The translations under genes and the position numbers were made by a program. Shown in pieces: positions 16,627 through 25,195 of a stretch of 64,000 nt of DNA. This DNA comes from Brevibacterium sp. S22. Lineage in GTDB: Bacteria > Actinomycetota > Actinomycetes > Actinomycetales > Brevibacteriaceae. The notes below the pieces were generated by a model. It did not search any database and was not told the DNA's origin. It saw only the letters and a list, made by a program, of their open reading frames with translations. The DNA lies in the NCBI RefSeq assembly GCF_004745485.1, contig NZ_RHFG01000016.1, positions 1 to 64,000 on the forward strand, in the 5' to 3' direction. Position 1 is the first letter of the stretch. Each line of letters starts with the position of its first letter.

Positions 16627-16647
16627 TTATGTGTTGTTCGCACATAA
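16627..16647. promoter_or_regulatory. candidate operator, TTATGTG-N7-CACATAA
   Basis: A perfect seven-base inverted repeat with a seven-base spacer, in the 146-bp region between the divergent regulator (start 16585) and carrier (start 16732). The centre lies about 95 bp before the carrier start. Spacing and position fit a dimeric activator site. One arm recurs upstream of the HMG-CoA reductase gene (14546). Confidence 0.6.
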
Positions 16648-16731
16648 CTGCGAGGTCGAGGGAACACTACCGTAGTGAAGTGCCCACATCCTGTGCGAGC
16701 CTCACCGCCGAGACCACCAGAGGAATACGCT

Positions 16732-18075
16732 ATGACTGCGCATGAGACGCCGATTCACAACGAGACGACTGCGAAGCATGAGATCGATCGTGCTGGACTC
16801 GATTCCAACCGTCAGCGACGGCGCGCAGTGATCGCAAGTTCGGTCGGCACGATCATCGAATGGTACGACTTCACTCTATACGGGTTGGCCGCCGCCCTCG
16901 TTTTCGCACCATTGTTCTTCGGCGGCAGCGAGCTCGCCGGGGTGTTGGGCGCTTTCGCCACTTTCGCCGTCGGGTTCTTTGCCCGGCCTTTTGGCGGGCT
17001 CATCCTCTCCCATTATGGGGACAGGCTCGGCCGTAAGGGGACTCTGCTAGTCACACTGTTGCTCATGGGCGGGGCTTCCACGCTGATCGGTGCGCTGCCC
17101 ACCTATGATCAAGTCGGAATCTGGGCTCCGACGTCACTCATCCTTCTGCGAATTATCCAGGGAGCCGGTGCCGGTGCTGAGTTCGCCGGTGCGATGACGA
17201 TGTCCTCAGAGTCCGCGACTACCGGCAGACGCGCCTACACCGCAGGGTTCCCCGGCGCTGCCGTTTATGTCGGTATGGCGATCGCCACCTGCACATTCGC
17301 GATCCTCACTTCAGTCATGTCCATCGAAGCGTTCCGGTCGTGGGGGTGGCGTCTGCCGTTTCTCGCAAGCATCGTCATTGTCGCGTTAGCCCTGTACTTT
17401 CGTATGCGGGTGAAGGAGACTGCTGCTTTCGAAACCGTTGAGGAGGAGGGCGCCGTAAGCCGACTGCCTCTCATGGATGCTCTCCGCTCACAGCCTGGTT
17501 TCATCCTCGCCGGAATGGGACTCTTCGTATTCGCTCTGCCATGGGTGTATGTGGTCCAGACTTTTGCAGTCTCTTACACGACCGGCACGCTGAATGTCGA
17601 CTCCACTCACGCCCTCCTCGGTCTCATTGCCGCGATGGTGCTCACCATCCCTGCCACCCTGATATCGGGGACGATCGCCGATCGGATCGGTCGCAAGCCC
17701 CTACTGATGTTCGCCGCAGTATTCGGTGTCGTGTACGCCTTTCCTATGTTCTTGCTGTTCGAGACAGAGAACTCGCTGTTGGTCGCGATCGGCCTCGTGT
17801 TGGGACTTGCAGTGGTTCAAGGAACGACGATCGGTGTGTCGGCGGCAATGATCGCAGAGCTCTTCCCCACCAGGATGCGCTGGAGCGGCATCGCCCTATG
17901 CCGCGAGATACCGGCAGCCTTGGCGGGCGGTACTGCACCTTTTGTCGCCACGTGGCTAGTTTCATTGGCTGGAGGAAGTCCGTGGCTGGTCGCTGGATAC
18001 ATGGTGCTGCTCAGCCTCATCGGGGTGATTGCCGTGTGGAAGCTGCCGGAGACGTTGTCCGTGCAATCGACATGA
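16732..18075 (+). CDS. MFS transporter, MHS family; candidate mevalonate/HMG-type acid importer
   Basis: 447 aa, 12 helices. The MHS motif SVGTIIEWYDFTLYG is near residue 40, GDRLGRKGTL in the first cytoplasmic loop and ADRIGRKPLL in the matching second-half loop. Paralogous to the carrier at 165-1445. ATG 16732 follows GAGGAA; the longer frame lacks a ribosome site. Divergent from the GAF/PucR regulator and next to the reductase-lyase operon, it is the obvious uptake route for that pathway. Substrate assignment is by neighbourhood only. Confidence 0.87.
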   Translation: MTAHETPIHNETTAKHEIDRAGLDSNRQRRRAVIASSVGTIIEWYDFTLYGLAAALVFAPLFFGGSELAGVLGAFATFAVGFFARPFGGLILSHYGDRLGRKGTLLVTLLLMGGASTLIGALPTYDQVGIWAPTSLILLRIIQGAGAGAEFAGAMTMSSESATTGRRAYTAGFPGAAVYVGMAIATCTFAILTSVMSIEAFRSWGWRLPFLASIVIVALALYFRMRVKETAAFETVEEEGAVSRLPLMDALRSQPGFILAGMGLFVFALPWVYVVQTFAVSYTTGTLNVDSTHALLGLIAAMVLTIPATLISGTIADRIGRKPLLMFAAVFGVVYAFPMFLLFETENSLLVAIGLVLGLAVVQGTTIGVSAAMIAELFPTRMRWSGIALCREIPAALAGGTAPFVATWLVSLAGGSPWLVAGYMVLLSLIGVIAVWKLPETLSVQST

Positions 18076-18100
18076 GAGTCTCGACGCGGCGCTCTCACTC

Positions 18101-19594
18101 TCAGATGTCCTTCCAAGTGATTCGTCCACCCAGCAGGGTCGCAGCCACAGGCATTGTTCGCAGGTCCGTCGCCGAAGCCGACATCGGGTCATATTCGACG
18201 AGCACCAGATCGGCCGCGTCTCCCTCAGACACGTCGGTGTCCCCTCGTGTGGAAGCGGCCAATGCGGTTCGACGATCAAGACTCTGTTCGGGGTGCCACT
18301 CCTCGCGTCCGTCGCGACTTCGCGACACTGCAGCCGCGAGCGCGATCCATGGATCCAGGGGTGCCACCGGAGCGTCCGAGCCCAAACGGATCTGAGTTCC
18401 TGACTCCTGCAGCGACGCAAACGCGAATGCTCGCTCAGTTCGTCCTGCCCAATGACGATCGGCGACGTCCCGATCATCCATCGCATGCTCGGGCTGGATG
18501 CTCGCGGTCAGTCCGAGTCGACCGAAACGGGCGAAATCGGAGGCTCTGACCAACTGCGCGTGCTCAACCGATCCTGTCATTTGCAGATGGTCGAACGCAT
18601 CAAGAACTCCGGAGTTCGCTCGGTCTCCGATCGCGTGGATGGCCGCGGAGATTCCGGCATCGCGAGCCTTGCGCATTACGTCCTCGAGCTCATCGAGCGG
18701 GACTGTTGCCGCACCGCAAGGGTGTGCATGATCAGGGCTCAGTCCCGGATAGGGGTCCCAACACCACGCGGTGCGTGTGTTGAGAGAACCGTCAACGACC
18801 ACCTTCAGCGATCCCATCCGCACGAGCCCCAACTCGTCGAGCACGTCACCGGTGCGCACACCCTGGGCAATCGCCGTGTCAAGTCGATGCGGCCACACCG
18901 AGGTCTCGACCCGGAGGCTGTTGACTCCGTCGGCCACTCTGGCCGGCCACAGTGTCAGATTGTCCGTATTCTCGAACTCGACGATGCCGACGACACCACG
19001 TCGCGCAGCGAACTCTGCGGATGCCCGGTAATCTGCGATTGAAAGCATCGACGGATCTTGCAACCCTCTGAGCGCACCGAACCACTCAGCTTCTCGCACT
19101 AAACCGGCTACCGGGTCCGGGTTCACAGCCAGCAGCCTCGCGGCAGGAGTGTTCACCCAGGCGCAGTGAAGATCTTTGCTCACTAGGACGACGGGCAATT
19201 CCGGGGAGGCAGCGTCGAGCTCGGCTGCTGAAGGCGCGTCGGGCCAAACCCCGTCCTGGAATCCATACCCGATGAGGACTCGATTCCCGCTCGTGTTGCC
19301 GTCTGGGTGTAGCGCCAGTTCATGTCTGACGAGGTCAAGGCACTCAGCTGCACTCGCGATGGCTGAGAGGTCGATCCGTTGGCGCTGCATCGTCCACTGC
19401 GCGAAGTGGACATGGTTGTCCCACAGCCCGGGGAGGACCCATCGTCCGTCGGCCGCGATAGTCTCAACTTCGGATGTGCGATACTCCTTTGCCGGCAAGA
19501 CTCTCGCGATGTTGCCACCGAGGATAGATATGTCGACGCGGACCCCGCTCTGAGGCAGGATGGCATCCGTGATCAGCAGTTCGTCCGAGTTCAT
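18101..19594 (-). CDS. amidohydrolase family 3 (YtcJ-like metal-dependent hydrolase)
   Basis: 497 aa. The TIM-barrel metal ligands are His61 and His63 in DNHVHF, with later His in AAIHAIGDR and VEHAQLV and Asp in LGSDAPVAP; SLKVVVDGSLNTRTAW is typical of the YtcJ group. These enzymes hydrolyse amide or N-acyl bonds, mostly of unknown substrates. It is the last gene of a nine-gene ABC importer operon and overlaps the PaiB-like gene by four bases, so it probably acts on the imported compound or a fragment of it. It shares family, not identity, with the enzyme at 32371. Confidence 0.85.
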   Translation of the reverse strand: MNSDELLITDAILPQSGVRVDISILGGNIARVLPAKEYRTSEVETIAADGRWVLPGLWDNHVHFAQWTMQRQRIDLSAIASAAECLDLVRHELALHPDGNTSGNRVLIGYGFQDGVWPDAPSAAELDAASPELPVVLVSKDLHCAWVNTPAARLLAVNPDPVAGLVREAEWFGALRGLQDPSMLSIADYRASAEFAARRGVVGIVEFENTDNLTLWPARVADGVNSLRVETSVWPHRLDTAIAQGVRTGDVLDELGLVRMGSLKVVVDGSLNTRTAWCWDPYPGLSPDHAHPCGAATVPLDELEDVMRKARDAGISAAIHAIGDRANSGVLDAFDHLQMTGSVEHAQLVRASDFARFGRLGLTASIQPEHAMDDRDVADRHWAGRTERAFAFASLQESGTQIRLGSDAPVAPLDPWIALAAAVSRSRDGREEWHPEQSLDRRTALAASTRGDTDVSEGDAADLVLVEYDPMSASATDLRTMPVAATLLGGRITWKDI

Positions 19595-20232
19595 TTCGAC
19601 TCCCGCTCCAGTCCGTTGACGACTGCCATACGACTGGCAAGCCTATGGTTCGTATATGGGCCCGGCTTCCGCAGCTCTTCGAGTATCCGTCGGACCGTCG
19701 CCTCCGACTTGTCCTGGTTCATCTTCTCCTTCGCTTCCAATCGACGAACTCTGAGCCGGAACCCAACTGTCCCTTTCGCGATCCGGTATGCGTATTCGCC
19801 GTTGGCCGCCGTGGCATGCAAGTAGTGCGGCTCCGGCAGTGGCTTTTCGAAATGCTCGACCAGACGATCGAGTATCGCCAGATTCTCCTCGTCCCCGAGT
19901 ATCTCCGGAGTCCCGTGCAGATGTGCGACAACAAAGTTCCAAGTCGGAACGTTGGGCCGATACCCATACCACGAGGGCGAGATATAGCCGTTGGGTCCTT
20001 CAATGATTGCGAGCATCTCGTGGCGACCCAACTCGTGCTTCTCCTCGTCCGGCCTGCCGACGTGACTGAGAAGGGCGATGTCTTCGGCAGCCTCGTCAAG
20101 GAGCACCGGATAGTGTGAAGCGACGAGTCCCCGATCGGGGACTGCACTGATGAACGTGCACCAAGGGTTGCCTCGGATCAGTTCCTTGATTGCCTCTCTG
20201 TTGTCGAGGCCGAAGTCGGGATTGTCTCTCAC
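19591..20232 (-). CDS. PaiB-like FMN-binding family protein
   Basis: 213 aa. The PaiB core YISPSWYGYRPNVPTWNF (about 103-120) is clear, within a split-barrel FMN-binding fold. In Bacillus PaiB is described as a negative regulator of sporulation and degradative enzymes, but most members are uncharacterised flavin or heme-binding proteins. It overlaps both neighbours by four bases (M20 hydrolase before, amidohydrolase after), so it is fully embedded in the operon. A catalytic flavin role is as likely as a regulatory one. Confidence 0.82.
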   Translation of the reverse strand: MRDNPDFGLDNREAIKELIRGNPWCTFISAVPDRGLVASHYPVLLDEAAEDIALLSHVGRPDEEKHELGRHEMLAIIEGPNGYISPSWYGYRPNVPTWNFVVAHLHGTPEILGDEENLAILDRLVEHFEKPLPEPHYLHATAANGEYAYRIAKGTVGFRLRVRRLEAKEKMNQDKSEATVRRILEELRKPGPYTNHRLASRMAVVNGLERESK

Positions 20233-21515
20233 GAGTATCCTTTCCGCTTCGTCTCCGTAGACGGTCGCACTCGGGACGGTGACCCTTGCAACCGCGTCAG
20301 CGCCAATTCTGTGAGGATCACCGCCTGACGTTCGAGCACCCTGTCATCGAATCGCACCGTCGCAGAGTGCATCGGCGATGCTTCCTGCTCATCGAGGTCG
20401 TCGGGCCGCGCGCCGAGGAAGACGAACGCACCAGGGACCTGTTCAAGCACGTAGGCGAAGTCCTCCGAGGTCATTGCCGGTTCCGGCATCATCGTGCACG
20501 ATTCTTCACCATAGACGCCCCGAATCGTTCGCATAACGTGTTCGACCTCTCGCCCGTCATTGACGACCGCAGGATACGAGGGAACGAAATCAAGCACAGC
20601 ATCGCAGCCGTGCGCGTGGGCGATCCCGCGGATCAGCTGCGGCAGTTCATCTCGGATGAGGGTGAAGACCGTATCGCTGAAATGTCGCATGTTCGCCTCG
20701 AAGTCGACGTACCTAGCGAGGATATTGCCCGCGGCAGCGTCCGATGCGATCTTTCCGATCGAGACGACCGCCGGATCGTGAGGAGCCATCCGCCGCGCCA
20801 CGAAGCTCTGGACAGCCAGTATGCATTCGGCGGCGACGGGCACAGGGTCAATTGCCCGATCCGGAGCGGCAGCGTGGCCGCCGGTTCCCTGAATGCGGAC
20901 CCTCAACCCGCTCACCCCGGCCATCAACGGCCCCGGTCGCGTGGTGAACTGTCCGAAGTCAAGCCTGCTGTCGACATGAATCGCGTAGGCGGCCTCGGGG
21001 CGACTCCCGCCCGCATCGAGTACTCCCTCCTCGATCATCATTCGACCTCCGCCTTGCCCTTCTTCCCCGGGCTGGAACATAAAGACGACGGTGCCCGGGA
21101 TCTCATTCCTGCGGGCTACGAGCTTCTTCGCGGCTCCGACGAGTCCCGCGATGTGGAGATCGTGCCCGCAGGCGTGCATGGCACCATTTGCAGCCGCATA
21201 GGGCAAGCCGCTGTCCTCGGAGATCGGAAGCCCATCCATATCGGCCCGGAGGAGAACAACCGGATCCCCTGAGCAGACCGAATCGACTGCTCGAGCACGT
21301 GGAGCCGTTCCCCGCAGGACCGCTGTGATCGAGGTAAGGGACGCTCCCAGGGTGATGTCGAGATCGAGGTCGGTGAGCGAGTCGAGAATCGACCGTTGGG
21401 TCAGTGGCAGGTGCAGTCCCACCTCGGGTTCACCGTGCAGGCGACGCCTGAAGCCGCGCAGCTCGTCGAGCTCATCGTCCGAACCGACCGGTTCCGCAGA
21501 AGAGAAAGCGCTCAT
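20229..21515 (-). CDS. M20D-family metal-dependent amidohydrolase (hippurate/N-acyl amino acid hydrolase type)
   Basis: 428 aa. Metal-site residues include Cys116 and His118 in HACGHDLH, Glu151-Glu152 in QPGEEGQGG and a late His in SPMHSATV. A lid domain spans about 195-310. M20D enzymes cleave N-acyl or aryl amides of amino acids, and amide conjugates such as indole-acetyl amino acids. The GTG/ATG start overlaps the ABC ATPase stop by four bases. Within the operon it is one of two hydrolases following the importer. Confidence 0.87.
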   Translation of the reverse strand: MSAFSSAEPVGSDDELDELRGFRRRLHGEPEVGLHLPLTQRSILDSLTDLDLDITLGASLTSITAVLRGTAPRARAVDSVCSGDPVVLLRADMDGLPISEDSGLPYAAANGAMHACGHDLHIAGLVGAAKKLVARRNEIPGTVVFMFQPGEEGQGGGRMMIEEGVLDAGGSRPEAAYAIHVDSRLDFGQFTTRPGPLMAGVSGLRVRIQGTGGHAAAPDRAIDPVPVAAECILAVQSFVARRMAPHDPAVVSIGKIASDAAAGNILARYVDFEANMRHFSDTVFTLIRDELPQLIRGIAHAHGCDAVLDFVPSYPAVVNDGREVEHVMRTIRGVYGEESCTMMPEPAMTSEDFAYVLEQVPGAFVFLGARPDDLDEQEASPMHSATVRFDDRVLERQAVILTELALTRLQGSPSRVRPSTETKRKGYS

Positions 21516-22297
21516 GCCGACAGGTCCTCCTCGAAGCTCATGCGTTGCCCGAGCACCGGTACCGCGCTGAGCAGTTGACGAGTGTACTGCTGTCGCGGCG
21601 CGGACAGCAGTGTTTCTGTCTCGCCTGACTCCACGATCCTTCCTTCCCGCATGACGAGGACTTCGTCACTCATATATCTGACGACTGCGAGATTATGCGA
21701 GATGAAGAGCAAGGATATTCCGAGTCTTTCCTGCAATTCGCGCAGGAGATTGAGCACAGTGCTCTGGACAGACACGTCCAGGGCAGATGTGACCTCATCT
21801 GCAATGATGATCTCCGGTTCTCCAGCGAGCGCACGAGCGATCGTCACCCTCTGTCTCTGACCTCCCGACAACTGACTCGGCAGGGAACCAGCACGATCGG
21901 GATCGAGATGGACCTGCTCCAGCAGGTCTGCGACTCGACGACGACGGTCTTGCGCCGTCCATCTTCTCCCAGTCGCACGCGTCGCCTCGGCGATGGATTC
22001 CCCGATTGGCATCTTCGGATCCAGCGCGGAGAAGGGATCTTGGAAGATCATCTGCACATTGCGGCGGGCGATGCGAGCCGACCTGCTCCGTCCCGTGGAC
22101 TCAGAACCGCTGATCCGAATACTGCCGGTTCGCACGGGCGCGAGACCAGCGATGGCCAGAGCGATCGTCGATTTGCCGGATCCCGATTCGCCTACTAGAC
22201 CGAGAGTCTCCTTCCTCCCAACTGCGAATGAAACGTCCGACACCACTGTCCTCGATCTATAGCGAACGCTGAGCCCTTCGACGTCGAGCACACTCAT
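21512..22297 (-). CDS. oligopeptide-type ABC transporter ATPase (DppF/OppF-like)
   Basis: 261 aa. Walker A GESGSGKST, ABC signature LSGGQRQRVTIARAL and Walker B IIIADEVTSALD are present. It is the second ATPase of the importer; the first is fused to a permease in the upstream gene, with which this one overlaps by four bases. It lacks the usual long C-terminal OppF tail. Confidence 0.9.
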   Translation of the reverse strand: MSVLDVEGLSVRYRSRTVVSDVSFAVGRKETLGLVGESGSGKSTIALAIAGLAPVRTGSIRISGSESTGRSRSARIARRNVQMIFQDPFSALDPKMPIGESIAEATRATGRRWTAQDRRRRVADLLEQVHLDPDRAGSLPSQLSGGQRQRVTIARALAGEPEIIIADEVTSALDVSVQSTVLNLLRELQERLGISLLFISHNLAVVRYMSDEVLVMREGRIVESGETETLLSAPRQQYTRQLLSAVPVLGQRMSFEEDLSA

Positions 22298-24168
22298 AAC
22301 AAACTCCTCACTTCGTCACGACCGGTGGCAACATGCTCCGATGGATCGCCCTCACCGGATCCACCGTCCGCGAATTGATCGGGCCCATGCCGCTCCGCCG
22401 GTCTGACAACTTCGTCGATCACAGGCAGAGGACGTGAGCGGTCCGAACGCATGTCAGGCAGGCAGGCAATGAGACCACGGGTATAGGGATGCTGCGCATC
22501 TTCACGTATGCGCCCAGCCGATAACTCCTCGACGATCTGACCGTCTTTCATTACCACGATGCGGTCGCAGAACCCGGCGACCAGAGCGATGTCATGTGAG
22601 ATGAGTACGACCGCAGTATTCGTCGATTCCTTGGCAGCACGAAGGACCCCGAGAACCTGCTTCTGGACAGTGACGTCGAGCGCGGTAGTGGGTTCATCAG
22701 CAATAATGAGTTTGGGTTCTGCGGTGAGAGCCATGCCGATCATCGCTCGCTGCCGCATGCCGCCGGAGAACTGATGGGGATAGTCGCCCATACGGTGGAC
22801 AGCGCTATGGATACCCACAGCTTCGAGCCCGTCGACCGCCCGCTCTCGTGCCGCTCGACGCGACATCTTGAGGTGGGTCTCGGGGACTTCGGTGAGCTGA
22901 CGTCCGATCGTCAGCGCCGGGTTGAGTGAAGTCAGCGGGTCCTGGAACACGACACCGAGCTCAGTGCCCAGCCGCCGACGATCACTCTGCGTCAGTTCGC
23001 TGGAGAGGTCGATTCCGTCGAACGCGCGCCGTCGGGCTGCGACGGCGGCAGGTGGTACCAGCAGTCCTGCGAGTGCCAATGCGGTCAACGATTTGCCAGA
23101 TCCCGATTCGCCGACGATTCCGACGGTTTCTCCCTGACTCACCGAGAAGTCGATTCCGTGCACACGTTCGACGACTCCCCCACCACCGTCGGGAAACGCC
23201 ACATGCAGGCCCTTTACTTCAGCCAGCGGTGCCGCTTCTGCAGGTTCGGTGGCCGTGGCGTCCGGAGACTTATTCAGACGAACTGTCGACTCGGACCCGC
23301 TCTCGCCGGATCGTCCGTCGGTCGGCAGTACCGCAGCACGGCTTGCCGCGACCAGCCGACCGATCCCTTGCCCAGGCTGGTCGGCGAGGGCTTCCGATAT
23401 CAGAGTGAATATGAGGCCCGCGAAGACGATCGCGAGTCCCGGACCTATCGCGCCCATCGGGTTCGAGTAGATCTGTCCAATACCCTCATTGATCTGTCGT
23501 CCCCAGTCGTAAGCCGGAGCCTGAACACCGAGGCCGAGAAACGACAAGCCGGCGAACGAGAGAAGTGTGACACTTGCGGCTGCCGCCGCTTGGACGAGCA
23601 GAGGCGATGCGATGTTCGGAAGAACATGTCGAGTGAGTATTCCGACCGGCCCCACTCCGACCACACGCGCTGCTCTGACATAGTCCGTTCCGGACACTGA
23701 GGACGCCAAGTTGTAGACGAGGCGGGTGAGATTAGGAATCCCCGACAGTCCGATGGCAAGCATTGCGCCGGTAGCAGTCGCTCCCCAGATGACCGTGAAG
23801 AAAAGTACGAGGAGCAGCCAGGGGAAGGCGAGAAGAATGTCCATCACCCACACCACAGCTCGTCGGAGACGACTGGGCATGATGCTTGCGGCCAGACCGA
23901 TGATCAGTCCACCAGTCAATCCGATGGCCGTGGCACCAGCGGTCAGCAGAAGTGAGAGTCTCGATGCCACGAGCACTCTGGCCAGGATATCGCGACCAAG
24001 GTCATCGGTTCCGAACGGATGAGCTGGACTTGCGGCTCCCCACCGCTCAGCGACGTTACGGGACGTAGCCGCGTCCCCCCAGACAATAGGTCCGACGATG
24101 GCGACCGCAATGAGCAGCAGAAGTCCGACGACCGCGGCTAGTCCTATCGGACTGGCAAACTTCTTCAT
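22294..24168 (-). CDS. fused ABC permease (DppC-like) and ATPase (DppD-like)
   Basis: 624 aa. Residues about 1-275 are a DppC-type permease with six helices and the ATPase-contact loop around RAARVVGVGPVGILTRH. After a linker of about 45 residues comes a full ATPase (about 320-560) with GESGSGKS, FSGGMRQRAMIGMAL and LIIADEPTTALD. Peptide importers normally encode these separately. ATG 24168 follows GGAGGG inside the end of the preceding gene; the DppB stop is four bases upstream. The same fusion appears in the second ABC operon (34827-36596). Confidence 0.9.
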   Translation of the reverse strand: MKKFASPIGLAAVVGLLLLIAVAIVGPIVWGDAATSRNVAERWGAASPAHPFGTDDLGRDILARVLVASRLSLLLTAGATAIGLTGGLIIGLAASIMPSRLRRAVVWVMDILLAFPWLLLVLFFTVIWGATATGAMLAIGLSGIPNLTRLVYNLASSVSGTDYVRAARVVGVGPVGILTRHVLPNIASPLLVQAAAAASVTLLSFAGLSFLGLGVQAPAYDWGRQINEGIGQIYSNPMGAIGPGLAIVFAGLIFTLISEALADQPGQGIGRLVAASRAAVLPTDGRSGESGSESTVRLNKSPDATATEPAEAAPLAEVKGLHVAFPDGGGGVVERVHGIDFSVSQGETVGIVGESGSGKSLTALALAGLLVPPAAVAARRRAFDGIDLSSELTQSDRRRLGTELGVVFQDPLTSLNPALTIGRQLTEVPETHLKMSRRAARERAVDGLEAVGIHSAVHRMGDYPHQFSGGMRQRAMIGMALTAEPKLIIADEPTTALDVTVQKQVLGVLRAAKESTNTAVVLISHDIALVAGFCDRIVVMKDGQIVEELSAGRIREDAQHPYTRGLIACLPDMRSDRSRPLPVIDEVVRPAERHGPDQFADGGSGEGDPSEHVATGRDEVRSLL

Positions 24169-24172
24169 AATG

Positions 24173-25189
24173 TCATCCCTCCGTGATCGACGTGCGCGGG
24201 TCAAGGGTGATGAGTATGAGGTCGACTATGAGATTGACCGCGAGGATCATCAGCGCAAAGACGAGGACGACTCCCTGAATCATCGGGTAGTCTTTGGCTC
24301 CGACGGCCGAAACCAAGGTGTTGCCCATGCCCGGAATTGCGAACACAGTCTCAATAACGACTGTGCCCGCCGTCAGCCCCGCAAGAAGTAGTCCGCCGAC
24401 TGTCAACGTCGAGGTCACAATGTTCGGCAACGCGTGTCGCAACAGTAGAATGCGGTTCGGCAGGCGTTTGGCCCGAGCGGTCGAAATGTAGGTCTCGTCG
24501 AGCACTTTGATCATCTCGACTTGAACGATGCGCGCGAGATAGGCCATCGGCCCGAGTGCGAGGCCGACGATGGGAAGTACGGCAGTGCTGAAGTCGCCCC
24601 AGCCAGCGGGGGCGAAAAGCCCCATTCCCACGCTGAAGACCCCGATGAGTCCCACCGATAGGAGAAAGTCCGGCGTTGCGATGATGATGCCGAAAACCCC
24701 CGAGATCGAGGAGCTGAGGGTCCGGCCACGACCAGACCGGGCGATGAGCGCAGTGCCCATCCCCAACGGCAGGGCACCGAGAAGTGCAACGGCGAATCCG
24801 GATGCCGCCAGTATGAGTGTCGTGGGAAAGCGCGAGGAAATAACCTCCGCCACCTCCTGCCGAGTCTGCACGGAAGTGCCGAGATCTCCCGTGAGCAATC
24901 CCCCGAGGTAGTCGACGAACTGATCGGTGATCGGCTTATCGAGGCCGAGATCGGCGCGCACGTTTTCGACCAAGCCTGCCGGCGCTGTTGGACCCAGTGC
25001 CGCACGGACAGGATCTCCGGGCACCAGATGAACGACGAAGAAGGTCGCGAGGATGACGATGAGCAACGAGGCCAGCAAGCGGCCCGATCGCCTGATCGCG
25101 AACAAAGTGCGCGGAGAGAGCCTATCCGACAGTCGCAATGCGTTCGTCTGCCTCGGCGCGGGACTGCTGAGTTTTGGAACTGTGGTCAT
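24173..25189 (-). CDS. ABC transporter permease (DppB-like)
   Basis: 338 aa with six membrane helices. The N-terminal helix is followed by VVHLVPGDPVRAALG, typical of DppB/OppB, and the cytoplasmic coupling loop is ISTARAKRLPNRILLLRHALPN. It pairs with the DppC half of the next gene to form the channel. Six bases separate it from the binding-protein gene upstream. Confidence 0.9.
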   Translation of the reverse strand: MTTVPKLSSPAPRQTNALRLSDRLSPRTLFAIRRSGRLLASLLIVILATFFVVHLVPGDPVRAALGPTAPAGLVENVRADLGLDKPITDQFVDYLGGLLTGDLGTSVQTRQEVAEVISSRFPTTLILAASGFAVALLGALPLGMGTALIARSGRGRTLSSSISGVFGIIIATPDFLLSVGLIGVFSVGMGLFAPAGWGDFSTAVLPIVGLALGPMAYLARIVQVEMIKVLDETYISTARAKRLPNRILLLRHALPNIVTSTLTVGGLLLAGLTAGTVVIETVFAIPGMGNTLVSAVGAKDYPMIQGVVLVFALMILAVNLIVDLILITLDPRTSITEG

Positions 25190-25195
25190 GGCGGG

